Part shown: in pieces, positions 34,993 to 44,789 of the stretch
Position numbering within the stretch: the stretch's first letter is position 1
Layout of the letters: each line of letters opens with the position of its first letter
DNA from: Bernardetiaceae bacterium
GTDB lineage: Bacteria; Bacteroidota; Bacteroidia; Cytophagales; Thermoflexibacteraceae
DNA: 64,000 nt
Reading direction: 5' to 3'
Assembly (NCBI GenBank): GCA_025056255.1
Contig: JANWVT010000012.1
Span: 1-64,000, forward strand
The notes under the pieces: model-generated
Database searches by the model: none
The model's input: only the letters and a program-made list of their open reading frames with translations
What the model was told of the DNA's origin: nothing
Made by a program: the position numbers and the translations under genes

Positions 34993-36213
34993 TTATTCGC
35001 TCAATAGTTGTTTAACAAATCGGTCAAACTCTTCTACATATTCGGTGTAGTAATGTCCTGTGCCGGGTCCGCTAAAGCCTGTGTGAATTTTTCTGACAAC
35101 TCCTTTTTTATCAATAAAAATAGTAGTAGGGTAGGCAATAACTGCATTGAGCATAGGCAACGTTTGGTTAGCGGCTTCTTTGTCGGTGGTGCCAGCAAAA
35201 AGCACCTCGTAGTGCACATTGAGGCGTTTCATCATTTTGAGGATGCGAGGGCGTGCCTCCTCAAACTGTGGAGAGCGTTCGTAGGCAAGTCCAATGACTT
35301 CTAAGCCTTTATCCTTGTGTGCATCGTAGTAAGGCGCTAAAAAGGCTGTTTCGTCCATACAGTTAGGGCACCACGAGCCTAGTAGCTGCACAATCACTAC
35401 TTTGCCTTTGTAGCGCGGGTCGTCTAAGCTCACTGGTTGGTTTTCCATGTTAGGGAAGCGAAAGCTCAGCCGGTCATATCCGGGTTTGAGATAGGTTAGT
35501 TTTTCTGGGTCTGGCAGATGTGCGTTTTCATTGCGACGTGCGTGCCAACGGCGATAGCCACTAATGCCCGACCAAGTTTCTCCTGTAATGGAATCGCCTT
35601 TCACCGCTCCTTCAAACAGCAAAATGCTCTCCCCGTTAAAAGTAGAAAGGCTCAGGCGGTTGTCACTGATTTGTCCTTCTAAAAATCGGTAGTCGCCAGT
35701 AGGGGTTAGGAAAGTACCTGTTAAATCATTGTCATTTTGATGAAAAATGCCAATGGCTTGTGAGGTGCGTCCGTCGGGATTGGTAAATACCACTTCCCAT
35801 TTGCCCGATATTTGGGCGGTAACTGGCTTGGGATTTTTTTGGAATCGGTGCATTTCGCCATATCTTGCTTCAAAAGGGACGCGATAAATTGCATTGCCGG
35901 GCAAGTTCTTCCTGAAAAAGCCTGTTAGGTGTTTACTGCCTGCTTTTACAATTATTTCTGAATCAAAAACAGGCATGCTAATCACCAGTGAGTCGTTGCG
36001 GAGGCTCACATCGGTTGCTTCAATGCGCTCCTGTCCGTTGCGAATCACGAAAATGGGTGGTGCTTCTGGCGAACGGGGCTTTACTTCTATCAAAAATGGG
36101 ACTTCTTTGTTCTGAATGGTTACAGTAGCACGCCAAGTGCCCACAGAGGGCATGGGTTGTGCAGCAGCGGTGAGTATGCTGCAGCCAATGGCAAATATTA
36201 GAATGTGTTTCAT
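34993..36213 (-). CDS. TlpA-family thioredoxin-like lipid/periplasmic protein
   Basis: The 406-residue protein has a signal peptide (residues 1-18, after AAA), a beta-rich N-terminal region of about 230 residues without a clear family, and a C-terminal thioredoxin-fold domain. The domain contains the redox motif WCPNC (LLGSWCPNCMDE near residue 280), the TlpA-type insert and a PTTIFIDKKGVV cis-proline segment. It is a periplasmic thiol-disulphide oxidoreductase or reductant carrier. It is last in the SPOR-rlpA-tlpA run, six bases after the rlpA stop. Confidence 0.9.
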   Translation of the reverse strand: MKHILIFAIGCSILTAAAQPMPSVGTWRATVTIQNKEVPFLIEVKPRSPEAPPIFVIRNGQERIEATDVSLRNDSLVISMPVFDSEIIVKAGSKHLTGFFRKNLPGNAIYRVPFEARYGEMHRFQKNPKPVTAQISGKWEVVFTNPDGRTSQAIGIFHQNDNDLTGTFLTPTGDYRFLEGQISDNRLSLSTFNGESILLFEGAVKGDSITGETWSGISGYRRWHARRNENAHLPDPEKLTYLKPGYDRLSFRFPNMENQPVSLDDPRYKGKVVIVQLLGSWCPNCMDETAFLAPYYDAHKDKGLEVIGLAYERSPQFEEARPRILKMMKRLNVHYEVLFAGTTDKEAANQTLPMLNAVIAYPTTIFIDKKGVVRKIHTGFSGPGTGHYYTEYVEEFDRFVKQLLSE

Positions 36214-36219
36214 AGTGCG

Positions 36220-37215
36220 TTAGTAGTGTTGTTTTAAAAATCCATTAAATCCTCTGGCTTTGAGTTTAGCAGCAAGTTCGCGGGCTTGTTCAGGTGTTCC
36301 TTCTCCTACAAGCACGCGGAAAATGCGCACAGTACCTACCCAACCGGTTTGTATGTAAACATTGGCAAGGCGAGTTTGTTCTACATGATGCCCTACTTGA
36401 AGAGCAGCCTCGAGTTTATTGTAAGAGCCTATTTGCACTCCAAACCCCTCTGGGTAGCGAATAGTGCCATCTAAGGTGTAGGTATTGATGCCTGCAAAGG
36501 TTGCTGCATCGGCAGAGCGGTCGGAAGCATGAGGCGCGGGTTGAGGCTTATTTTCTTGAACGGGTGGCTGTTGCTCTTGCTTAGGAGGAGCAGGCATTTC
36601 TCGTTCAGTTGTTTCTGTTTGTTGCGGGGGGGTGTGCTGCTCACTTTCTTGTTTTTCTTTGGGCTTACCCAGTAAGCGCCGGATGCGTTCCAATATAGAG
36701 CTGCGCCTATCTTTTTCAGGTTCGGCGGGTGGTTCCTGAGGAGTAGGACCGATGCGGATACCTTTTTCTTCTTGCTTGCGGATGCGTTCTTCATTTTCTT
36801 TACGTTCGCGGTCGGTTATTGGTCCGGTTTCTACGTAGATAACTTCCAACTGTACGGGTGCTACGCCGTAGCGAATCATGTCAATTTTAGCTGCAGCAGC
36901 TTTGGAAAGGTCTATAATGCGCCCGTCTTTGTAGGGTCCGCGGTCATTAATCCGCACGATGACAGATTGGTTGTTTCGCAGATTGGTAACGCGTAACAAG
37001 CTGTGGAACCGGATGCGCGGATGAGCTGCTGTTAGGGCGTTCATGTCAAATTTTTCACCACTGGCAGTTTTTCGCCCGTGAAATTGCTCAGCGTAATAAG
37101 AGGCTTCACCACGTTGTTTGTATCCTACACGGTTGTAAGAAGGTTCTAAGGGTGCTACGCTCAGTTTTAAGGGCACTAACAAAATGAATAGCAATAAAAA
37201 ACGAATGGTTCGCAC
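36220..37215 (-). CDS. rlpA: RlpA-family septal/lytic transglycosylase-like protein with SPOR domain
   Basis: The 331-residue protein has a signal peptide, a double-psi beta-barrel RlpA domain (about residues 35-130) with the [19 protein letters not shown] start and VRINDRGPY catalytic Asp region, a charged, proline-rich linker (about 150-245), and a SPOR domain at the C-terminus. RlpA proteins cleave denuded peptidoglycan at septa; SPOR binds that denuded glycan. The start codon is GTG at 37215. It sits between a second SPOR protein upstream and the TlpA gene downstream, indicating an envelope-remodelling operon. Confidence 0.92.
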   Translation of the reverse strand: MRTIRFLLLFILLVPLKLSVAPLEPSYNRVGYKQRGEASYYAEQFHGRKTASGEKFDMNALTAAHPRIRFHSLLRVTNLRNNQSVIVRINDRGPYKDGRIIDLSKAAAAKIDMIRYGVAPVQLEVIYVETGPITDRERKENEERIRKQEEKGIRIGPTPQEPPAEPEKDRRSSILERIRRLLGKPKEKQESEQHTPPQQTETTEREMPAPPKQEQQPPVQENKPQPAPHASDRSADAATFAGINTYTLDGTIRYPEGFGVQIGSYNKLEAALQVGHHVEQTRLANVYIQTGWVGTVRIFRVLVGEGTPEQARELAAKLKARGFNGFLKQHY

Positions 37216-37251
37216 GTTCAGTCAGGTTTCAGTTTGGGGTAATAATACCTT

Positions 37252-38130
37252 TTACAAATGCTGTTTAACAATTGCTTGCAATTGGTATTTATTTTTGAAT
37301 TCTTTCGCTGCTTTTTGAGCTGCATTTTGGGTAGGGTACTCACCTACGATAACACGGTAATTAGTTCTGTCACCCGCTTTTGCAACTTGAATATACACCT
37401 TGCCTAATTTTTTCTTTTCCAAATGGATTGCCTCTTTCAATGCTTTGGCTGCCTCGTTAAAGGCGTGCAGTTGCAAACCAAAGCCTTTCACGGCAACTTT
37501 TATGCCGCGCGTATTGTAAGTGCCCGCAGTGGCAAAAGGTGCTTGTTGGGTTGCTCTGTCTTTGGAAGAGCGAGCCGGAGCTTTTTTACTAACTGGTGTG
37601 GGTGTAGGTTTGGTTTCTGGCTGCTTTTGGGTGGGTGGGATTGTTTCTGTTTGAGCATTCGCTTGTTGCTCGGCTTCCTTAGGAATGTCCTCATTTTCGT
37701 AGTATTCTCGTTGTTTTTTTACCGGTGAAGGCGACATGGCTGTTACTTCTCGGTAAGCATCTTGCACAATCTGTCCGCTTCGGGGAAGTTTGGCGGGTTG
37801 GTACTCAATCTGCAAGGTAGCTTCTTCACTACTAATGCCTAATGAATCAGCAGCTGCTTGAAATATTTCCATTGCGTGTGGCGAATTCTTGGGCAACCTG
37901 CGGCTTACTTTCAAAGTTACTTTTCGATTGGTGCTTGCATGGAAAGCTTGTAGCAGCGTACCCAAAGGCAACTGGGTATGGGCAGCCATGTTCCAACGTT
38001 CCGATGGATGATTGGCAACCACCTTGGCCTTTACCACCTCAGAGCGAGTTTGGGCAAGGGCAGATGAAAATAGCACCACACATCCTATCGACCAAACAAA
38101 TAGCTGTACAACTAGCAAGACTTTTCGCAT
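37252..38130 (-). CDS. Secreted SPOR-domain protein
   Basis: The 292-residue protein has a signal peptide (cleavage after LAQ near residue 26), a middle low-complexity region rich in Pro, Gln and Lys (about residues 140-205) and a C-terminal SPOR domain aligning with that of the downstream RlpA. Shared phrases are GFGLQL, KVYIQV, YRVIVGE and VKQHL at the end. SPOR domains target denuded peptidoglycan at division sites. The N-terminal 100 residues match nothing I recognise. It starts the SPOR-rlpA-tlpA run. Confidence 0.85.
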   Translation of the reverse strand: MRKVLLVVQLFVWSIGCVVLFSSALAQTRSEVVKAKVVANHPSERWNMAAHTQLPLGTLLQAFHASTNRKVTLKVSRRLPKNSPHAMEIFQAAADSLGISSEEATLQIEYQPAKLPRSGQIVQDAYREVTAMSPSPVKKQREYYENEDIPKEAEQQANAQTETIPPTQKQPETKPTPTPVSKKAPARSSKDRATQQAPFATAGTYNTRGIKVAVKGFGLQLHAFNEAAKALKEAIHLEKKKLGKVYIQVAKAGDRTNYRVIVGEYPTQNAAQKAAKEFKNKYQLQAIVKQHL

Positions 38131-38222
38131 TTGCGCCGATTTTTATATTATTTTGACACGTGGCTATTAAAACATTAACCTACTGTTACAACTTCGTATT
38201 GCTTGTCTTATCCAGATGAAAG

Positions 38223-41081
38223 ATGAAAAAACAATTTTCGGTCAAATTAATGCAAAACAAAATAAAGTTACTACTCAGCGGATTGCTCATGATAACATGT
38301 GTAGCAAATATGTCCGCGCAAAACAGACAATCACGCTCTGCTGTTCAACAACCAACAGTTGGCAAAAAGCCTTTGCACCACGGTGTTTACGACAGTTGGA
38401 AGGAAATTGCAGAGCCGCAAATTGCTAATAATGGTCGGTTGGCAGTTTTCGCTATCAACCCACAAGAGGGCGACGGCAAATTGCTCATCAAAAATCTGAC
38501 CAACAACCAAGAGGATTCTGTGCCACGTGCTTCCGGTGCTCGCATCAGTTTTGATGATGCCTATGTGGTATTCCGCATTAAGCCGCCATTTGAAGTAATG
38601 AAAAACTTGCGCCGTCAGAAAAAAAAGCGTGAAGAGATGCCTCGCGACACATTGGGAATCTACCAAACAGCAAGCCGCAAAATAGTGCGCATTGGGGAGT
38701 TGCAGTCGTTTAAAATGCCTGAGAAAGCTGCTGGCTGGCTGGCTTATTTGTTAGAGCCGGCATTACCTCCTAAGTCTGCTACCAAAACAGACACGGCAAA
38801 AGCAGCCAAGCCTGCTAAGGCGCCTAAAAAAGAAAGCAATGAAAACGGCTCTAAATTGGTGCTTCGCAACTTTCCGACAGGCAAAGAAACTATTTTCCCA
38901 TTTGTTACCGACTATCATTTTGCCGTTTACGGGCAAGCGCTAACCTTTGTTACTACTGGCAACGACAGCACGCTACAACCGGGCGTGTATCGCTACGATT
39001 TAGCCAAACAACAACTGCAGCGCATTGCTACCGGCAAAGGCAAATACAAATCTCTCACCATTAGCGAAGATGGTAGCGCAATTGGTTTCATGGCAAACCG
39101 CGACACCGCCAAAGCTTCCAAATACAATTTCGTGCTCTGTGTATGGCAAAATGGACAAGACTCGGCGCAAATAGTCGCTCAACAAGGTGACAAGTTCATG
39201 CCTCCAAACTGGATTATCAACGAGCATGCTAACCTGCGCTTTTCCAAAAATGGCAAACGCCTGTTTTTTGGCACATCGCCACAACCCTTAGAGGCAGATA
39301 CTACCCTACTGCCCGAAGAAGTGGTACAAGTTGATATTTGGAGCTGGCAAGACGGCTACATCCAGCCCCAGCAAAAAGTACGTTTGGAACAAGACAAAAA
39401 ACGCAGCTACATGGCAGTTTATCACCTGCCAGACCGCAAGTTAGTACAATTAGGCGACGCCTCATTGCCTAACATTATTTTGGGCGACGAGGGCAACGCC
39501 GACTGGGCTGTGGCAGAAAACAACCAGTCATACATCACCCAAATTAGTTGGAATTGGAATACCGACAGCGATATTTATTTAATCAACCTAACTGATGGTA
39601 GCCGAAAAGTGATTGCCCAAGCAGTAAAAGCCAATCCAGCCCTTTCACCACAAGCACAATACGTCTATTGGTTCAACGCTACCGATACGGCTCTGTACAC
39701 ATATCACATCGGCAGTAACAAGCTCATTAAACTTTCTAATCACAAACGCTGGGTAGATGAACAAAACGATATACCCGACTACCCTCGCCCTTACGGCATT
39801 GCAGGCTGGACGGAAAATGACCAAGAAATATGGGTATACGACCGATACGATATTTGGACACTTCACCCACAAACCGGTCAAGCACGCAACTTGACTAAAA
39901 GCGGTAGGAACAAACGCTTGCGCTATCGCTATGTGCGTTTAGACAATGAGGAGCGATTTATTAATAGCAACCAACCAGTGTTATTGCGCATTTTTAGCGA
40001 AATATCCAAAGAAAGCGGCTTTGCGCGTATGGAACCGGGCTGGGAGCCAGCCGTACTTGTAAGTTCTGAACATTCGTTCGGAACAGTCATCAAAGCCAAA
40101 AATGCTGACAAACTACTTGTAACGCGAGGTAACTTTACCGAGTTTCCTGATTTGCACCTCACCGACCTGAATTTTACTGATTTGCGCCGCATTAGCAATG
40201 CCAATCCACAACAGGCAGCTTATCTGTGGGGAACTGTAGAATTAGTAAAATGGATTTCAAACGATGGCATTCCACTGGAAGGATTGCTCTACAAGCCCGA
40301 AAATATTGACCCCTCCAAAAAATATCCCATGATTGTGTATTACTACGAACGCAACTCCGACAATTTGTATGAGCACATACCACCTTCACCCGGACGGTCT
40401 ATTATCAACTATACCTACTATGTCAGCAATGGCTATGTAGTGTTTGTTCCTGATATTGTTTATAAAATTGGCTATCCGGGCGAAAGTGCTTACAACTGCA
40501 TTATGCCGGGCATCATGAAGGTGCTTTCCAAAGGATTTGTAGACCCCCAACGCATTGGTTTGCAGGGGCATAGCTGGGGAGGCTACCAAACTGCCTATAT
40601 GATTACGCGTACCAACCTGTTTCGGGCAGCAGAGGCAGGTGCACCTGTCGTCAACATGACCAGTGCCTATGGAGGTATCCGCTGGGAAAGTGGACTAAGC
40701 CGCATTCACCAATACGAACATACCCAAAGCCGCATCGGCGGAACCTTGTGGGAAAAACCACTACATTTTCTTGAAAATTCGCCTTTGTTCTATGCGCCAA
40801 AGGTGAACACCCCGTTACTGATGATGCACAACGACGACGACGGCGCCGTGCCTTGGTATCAAGGTATCGAGTTTTTCATGGCATTGAAACGCCTCCAAAA
40901 ACCAGTTTGGATGCTTAACTACAACGGCGAAAAACATGGGCTCACGCAGCGCAAAAATCGAAAAGATTTTACTATTCGCATGGCGCAGTTCTTCGACCAT
41001 TACCTCAAAGACGCTCCTATGCCTGCATGGATGGAAAAAGGTATTCCAATGACTGAAAAAGGAATCAACTTGGGCTACTAA
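38223..41081 (+). CDS. Secreted S9-family prolyl oligopeptidase-like peptidase
   Basis: The 952-residue protein has a signal peptide, a beta-propeller region (about residues 60-650) and a C-terminal alpha/beta hydrolase domain. Triad residues are Ser784 in GHSWGGYQ, an Asp in the HNDDDGAVP cluster (residues 871-873) and His905 in GEKHGL. Such peptidases cleave short peptides in the periplasm. An insert rich in Lys and Ala (about residues 186-210) is non-conserved. An alternative start is the ATG at 38250, which gives a more compact signal peptide. Confidence 0.92.
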   Translation: MKKQFSVKLMQNKIKLLLSGLLMITCVANMSAQNRQSRSAVQQPTVGKKPLHHGVYDSWKEIAEPQIANNGRLAVFAINPQEGDGKLLIKNLTNNQEDSVPRASGARISFDDAYVVFRIKPPFEVMKNLRRQKKKREEMPRDTLGIYQTASRKIVRIGELQSFKMPEKAAGWLAYLLEPALPPKSATKTDTAKAAKPAKAPKKESNENGSKLVLRNFPTGKETIFPFVTDYHFAVYGQALTFVTTGNDSTLQPGVYRYDLAKQQLQRIATGKGKYKSLTISEDGSAIGFMANRDTAKASKYNFVLCVWQNGQDSAQIVAQQGDKFMPPNWIINEHANLRFSKNGKRLFFGTSPQPLEADTTLLPEEVVQVDIWSWQDGYIQPQQKVRLEQDKKRSYMAVYHLPDRKLVQLGDASLPNIILGDEGNADWAVAENNQSYITQISWNWNTDSDIYLINLTDGSRKVIAQAVKANPALSPQAQYVYWFNATDTALYTYHIGSNKLIKLSNHKRWVDEQNDIPDYPRPYGIAGWTENDQEIWVYDRYDIWTLHPQTGQARNLTKSGRNKRLRYRYVRLDNEERFINSNQPVLLRIFSEISKESGFARMEPGWEPAVLVSSEHSFGTVIKAKNADKLLVTRGNFTEFPDLHLTDLNFTDLRRISNANPQQAAYLWGTVELVKWISNDGIPLEGLLYKPENIDPSKKYPMIVYYYERNSDNLYEHIPPSPGRSIINYTYYVSNGYVVFVPDIVYKIGYPGESAYNCIMPGIMKVLSKGFVDPQRIGLQGHSWGGYQTAYMITRTNLFRAAEAGAPVVNMTSAYGGIRWESGLSRIHQYEHTQSRIGGTLWEKPLHFLENSPLFYAPKVNTPLLMMHNDDDGAVPWYQGIEFFMALKRLQKPVWMLNYNGEKHGLTQRKNRKDFTIRMAQFFDHYLKDAPMPAWMEKGIPMTEKGINLGY

Positions 41082-41437
41082 AACAGATTGGTGCCTGCCT
41101 CCTCTGCCACTGCTGCCGAGGAGGCGATATACTAAGCGCAGCTGACATTAGGAAGCCTGCAAGTGTAAAGCCGATGGTTTACCTCCACAGTTGTTCGTGT
41201 CTTGACGAAAAACTTTTTGCGTAACAAGGCACACAACCAAGCAGTAGTGCTGGCGATTTAATCAGACGGGATTAACAGGATAGTTTCAACACACCAAGGG
41301 CGCACCTGTTGCAAGCAGGTAGAGAAGCCTTTCACTATCAGAAAAATACAATTCAACAATGCGCTTTTCTGCCAACAAACAGTTGATTTTTCAGCAAAAT
41401 TACAAGCGATGCGTTGTTGCTTTGCCTAACAGACTGT
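41082..41437. other. Intergenic region between convergent genes, 356 bases
   Basis: No gene is supported. An 8-bp perfect hairpin (GCCTCCTC at 41097-41104 and GAGGAGGC at 41118-41125) follows the S9 peptidase but has no T-run. Fragments such as TTGCGTAACAAGG near 41217 and GTTGTTCGTGTCTTG near 41191 resemble parts of repeat copy 1 (6693 and 6553), suggesting a decayed repeat remnant. I see no promoter. Confidence 0.4.
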
Positions 41438-42106
41438 TTAGCCTTGTTTACTGTCGTCAGCAATGCGCCCGTCTATAATGGTTATCTTGCGGTCTGTGGC
41501 ATTGGCGAGGGCTTCGTTGTGCGTAACAATCACAAATGTTTGGTTCAACTCGTCGCGGAGTTTAAAAAATAGGTTGTGCAATTCTTCGGCATTGCGTGTA
41601 TCCAAATTGCCAGTAGGCTCATCGGCAAAAACAATTGTAGGACTATTGATAAGTGCACGGGCTACTGCAATGCGTTGTTGTTCGCCACCGGAAAGTTCTG
41701 CGGGCTTATGCGAAAGCCGATGTGCTACGCCCAGTTTTTCTGCAAGCATAATAGCTCGTTGGTGCAACTCATCTGTGGATTTGCCCGCAATATAACCGGG
41801 CATAGCAATATTTTCCAGTGCTGTAAACTCCGGCAGCAAGTTGTGAAACTGAAACACAAAGCCAATGGTTAGGTTGCGAAATCGCGCTAGTTCCTTTTCG
41901 TTCAGTGTCAGCAAGTTGATGCCCTCTGCCGTCAAACTGCCTTTATCAGGTTTGTCTAAGGTGCCCAAAATATGCAACAGCGTACTTTTTCCTGCTCCCG
42001 AGGGTCCTACAATAGTAGTAATCTTTCCTGTTTCAATGTGCAGGTCTATTCCTTTGAGTACGTGCAGTTGTCCGTAATATTTGTGCAGATTTTGGGCTAC
42101 AAGCAT
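41438..42106 (-). CDS. ABC transporter ATP-binding protein, LolD/MacB type
   Basis: The 222-residue protein has all ABC ATPase motifs: Walker A GPSGAGKST (Lys40), the Q-loop FVFQFHNL near residue 88, the signature LSGGEQQRIAVA near residue 139 and Walker B IVFADEPTGNLD near residue 160. The sequence type matches LolD, which powers release of lipoproteins to the outer membrane, or MacB-like efflux. The permease is not adjacent. It is separated from the upstream hypothetical gene by ten bases on the same strand. Confidence 0.93.
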   Translation of the reverse strand: MLVAQNLHKYYGQLHVLKGIDLHIETGKITTIVGPSGAGKSTLLHILGTLDKPDKGSLTAEGINLLTLNEKELARFRNLTIGFVFQFHNLLPEFTALENIAMPGYIAGKSTDELHQRAIMLAEKLGVAHRLSHKPAELSGGEQQRIAVARALINSPTIVFADEPTGNLDTRNAEELHNLFFKLRDELNQTFVIVTHNEALANATDRKITIIDGRIADDSKQG

Positions 42107-42116
42107 ACTAAAACAT

Positions 42117-42836
42117 TTAAGCAGCCATTCGGCTAATATGTTTCACCAAGGCGCGCCGAGCAATAGGCAACAACGACTCCTCTAATGGGCAAGCTACTTT
42201 GGCAATAATCACAAAAGTAGCGGGGTTAGGCAAGTGAGTAAACCTACGGGCAAGACTTAGCTTCAGATGCTCATAGGTTTGTGTTAAGGTAATGTTCACC
42301 GTTTCCAAATACTGCGTATGAATGCCTCTAAAACGCTCGTGTCGGTCTTCAAAAATGGTGATATGGTAAGTGTAGATGCGTGTGTCGCGGCTTTGGGCTT
42401 TGCTGAGGAACATATAGCCTTTGTCGGTATTAAGCGGCGTAATTCCCACGGGGCTAATTTCCAATTGCTGCTCGATGTGTTCGTAAATTTCGCGCGCTTC
42501 TTCTAAGGTTTCACCCACAAGCGGAATGGCATAGTGTACCAGTTCCTCAATTATGCGCATTGTTTCGTCGTCTTCCACAATGCTTTTGTAAACCAATTGC
42601 AACCGTTCAAAGTCGGCATGACTAATGCGCTGTGGAAAATTTTCATACAGCAGATTTTTGTGGTCGCGCAAATGGCAAAGGTTGCGGTAGTGAAAAATTA
42701 AATCTGCAAAAGCAGGATATAATTTTTGCGCCTTCAACTCTTCGCGCACACTTTGTAGGTAAGCGAGCAACACGTACTTTTTGTACTCAAAATCAATGAG
42801 TTGCTCGGTAAGCCAATTCGGACTGAGGGTTTTCAT
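42117..42836 (-). CDS. Conserved hypothetical protein upstream of lolD-like gene
   Basis: The 239-residue protein has no known domain. It is helical at the N-terminus (about residues 1-110; an EQLIDFEYKKYVLLAYLQSV segment) and has a beta-rich C-terminal half with a YTYHITIFEDRHERFRGIHT strand pair. No signal peptide or membrane helix is seen, so it is cytoplasmic. ATG at 42836 is preferred over GTG at 42845. Its fixed position beside the ABC ATPase (ten bases) suggests co-expression. I do not recognise the function. Confidence 0.8.
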   Translation of the reverse strand: MKTLSPNWLTEQLIDFEYKKYVLLAYLQSVREELKAQKLYPAFADLIFHYRNLCHLRDHKNLLYENFPQRISHADFERLQLVYKSIVEDDETMRIIEELVHYAIPLVGETLEEAREIYEHIEQQLEISPVGITPLNTDKGYMFLSKAQSRDTRIYTYHITIFEDRHERFRGIHTQYLETVNITLTQTYEHLKLSLARRFTHLPNPATFVIIAKVACPLEESLLPIARRALVKHISRMAA

Positions 42837-42920
42837 AGCAGACACACAGGTTGTTAAGCGCTCTTAATATAAAGAACGCAAATTAGATTCCAAATGATAC
42901 GCTACAAATTAGCCTCATTT

Positions 42921-43526
42921 TTAATCTTGCCGGTGTCTTTTTTGGAGTACCTCAATCACCTCATCCAACTCTACGGACTTGGCTTCCAGAAGCACCAAGT
43001 AATGGAACAACAGGTCGGCAGCTTCTCCCAAAAACAATTCTTTGTTGTTGTCTTTGGCTTCAATAATCAGTTCTACGGCTTCTTCTCCTACTTTTTGGGC
43101 TATTTGGTTGATACCTTTGGCAAAAAGTTTAGCAGTGTAAGATGTTTCGGGTGAAGCGTTTTTACGGCTGCGGATAATTTGTAGTAACTGATTGAGAAAC
43201 AGCAATTTGTTTTGATTGGCTTCTGAAAAGCAGGTGTCTGCTCCTGTATGGCAAGTAGGACCTTGCGGATGAGCTTTCACAAGAATAGTGTCGCCGTCGC
43301 AGTCAACCAGAATATCTCGTACATGCAAATAGTTGCCAGAGGTTTCTCCCTTAGTCCACAGCCGATTTTTAGAGCGACTAAAAAAAGTTACTACCTTTTC
43401 AGACAAGGTTTTTTGATAGGCTTCTTCGTTCATATAGCCTAGCATAAGCACCTTTTCGGTGGTAACATCTTGCACAACAGCAGGCAGCAGTCCGTTGCCT
43501 TTACTGAAATTAGGTGAGGAAAGCAT
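42921..43526 (-). CDS. hisIE: Bifunctional phosphoribosyl-AMP cyclohydrolase / phosphoribosyl-ATP pyrophosphohydrolase
   Basis: The protein catalyses the second and third steps of histidine synthesis. The 201-residue sequence has the HisI domain first (about residues 1-105), with the metal-binding DCDGDT segment and Cys-containing HPQGPTCHTG motif, and the HisE domain second (about 110-200) with the EEAVELIIEAKD segment. No other his gene is in the window, so it is separated from the main his operon. The upstream gene is menC, 171 bases away. Confidence 0.97.
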   Translation of the reverse strand: MLSSPNFSKGNGLLPAVVQDVTTEKVLMLGYMNEEAYQKTLSEKVVTFFSRSKNRLWTKGETSGNYLHVRDILVDCDGDTILVKAHPQGPTCHTGADTCFSEANQNKLLFLNQLLQIIRSRKNASPETSYTAKLFAKGINQIAQKVGEEAVELIIEAKDNNKELFLGEAADLLFHYLVLLEAKSVELDEVIEVLQKRHRQD

Positions 43527-43697
43527 TCAGTTAACTGGAAAGGTATTGTTTGCAAATTACAAGCATGCGTGCAAAATTATCAATTAAAAACCGGCACAAC
43601 CAACATTTCCAAGGTTGGCAGTAATAGCAATGCACTTTGTTTGCTTTGGCATGGCACCAACCGACCACGTTGGGTTTGTCCAGAAGGTGAGTGTCTT

Positions 43698-44786
43698 TTA
43701 CCCTCGAGCTGAGGGAGGTTGGAGACTTGCCCAAGGGCTGTTGGCAACATACTGCATACGCCCGTTTTTGACTGTCAAAGGTGAGTTGATGTTGTTGTGA
43801 TAGAGCTGTCCAGTGCCAAGCCCTTGTGGAAGGGTGGGTTGGTAGCGAGCAGTGAATTGGCAAATGGCATTTAAACCAATGTTAGACTCTAAGGCAGAAG
43901 TCATCCACCAGCCTATTCCCATTTGTTCAGCAAGGGCTATCCATTCTGCCGAGGCATTTAGTCCGCCTACTAGACTGGGTTTTAAAATGATGTAAGCAGG
44001 GCGGAGCGTTTCTAAAAGTTGTTTTTTAGCCTCTACATGGTCAATACCAATCAGTTCTTCGTCTAAGGCAATTGGCACGGGCGAGTGGCGACACAGGGCT
44101 GCCATTGCCTCCCACTGCCGAGGGCGAATGGGCTGTTCGATGGAGTGGATGCCTAAGTTAGCGAGTGCATGGAGTTTTTCTTGGGCTTCCGAAGGAGTAA
44201 AAGCACCATTAGCATCTACGCGCAAGGTAATTTCATTGGCAGAGAACCTGTTACGTATACTTGCTAAAATATTCAACTCAGTAGCAAAATCTATTGCACC
44301 AATTTTCATTTTCAAGCAAGAAAAGCCTGCTGCTAGTTTTTCTTCTATTTGTTGCAGCATAAATGCCGCATTTCCCATCCAAATGAGTCCGTTGATAGGG
44401 ATAGACAAGCTACCATGGTAAAAAGGATTGTCATAGATGAGTCGCTTGCCTCCATTTTGTAAATCCAGAACGGCTGTTTCCAAGGCAAAGCGCAAAGCAG
44501 GCAAGTTTTTCGTTTGTTTTTCAATCCATTCCTGAGATATTTCATTGGCAGAATGAAAACGTTCTTGTTGAATTTTTTTTGAGAGAATTTCAATTTCAGG
44601 TGAATAATCAGGCAAAAAATCTGTACTTAGTCCTGCCAAAGGCGCCACTTCGCCAATACCGCATAATCCCGTTGCCACATCGGTTAAGAAAATGAACCAT
44701 ACGAGGCGCTCGGTCATTATGCCACGCGAAGTACCTGCTTCAAATTTAAAATGCAACAGGTGAGGTTGGTAGCTGAGGGTGAGCAC
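43698..44786 (-). CDS. menC: o-Succinylbenzoate synthase
   Basis: MenC dehydrates SHCHC to o-succinylbenzoate in menaquinone synthesis. The 362-residue enolase-superfamily protein has the KxK motif (LKMKIG near residue 153), metal ligands Asp (LRVDANG near 190), Glu (SIEQP near 214) and Asp (ALDEEL near 239), and the second catalytic Lys in ILKPSL near 263. The start is GTG at 44786, three bases after the exonuclease stop, giving the usual family N-terminus. No other men gene is present in the window. Confidence 0.92.
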   Translation of the reverse strand: MLTLSYQPHLLHFKFEAGTSRGIMTERLVWFIFLTDVATGLCGIGEVAPLAGLSTDFLPDYSPEIEILSKKIQQERFHSANEISQEWIEKQTKNLPALRFALETAVLDLQNGGKRLIYDNPFYHGSLSIPINGLIWMGNAAFMLQQIEEKLAAGFSCLKMKIGAIDFATELNILASIRNRFSANEITLRVDANGAFTPSEAQEKLHALANLGIHSIEQPIRPRQWEAMAALCRHSPVPIALDEELIGIDHVEAKKQLLETLRPAYIILKPSLVGGLNASAEWIALAEQMGIGWWMTSALESNIGLNAICQFTARYQPTLPQGLGTGQLYHNNINSPLTVKNGRMQYVANSPWASLQPPSARG

Positions 44787-44789
44787 AGG

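Noticed and set aside
41082-41437. GCCTCCTC/GAGGAGGC hairpin as a terminator
   Set aside because: A perfect 8-bp stem, but no T-run follows on either strand, so I do not call it a terminator.
43531-43863. Minus-strand frame ending in a Cys-rich zinc-ribbon-like run
   Set aside because: Most of it overlaps menC in a shifted frame, and the Cys pattern lies only in the short non-overlapping end. No start or domain supports a gene.
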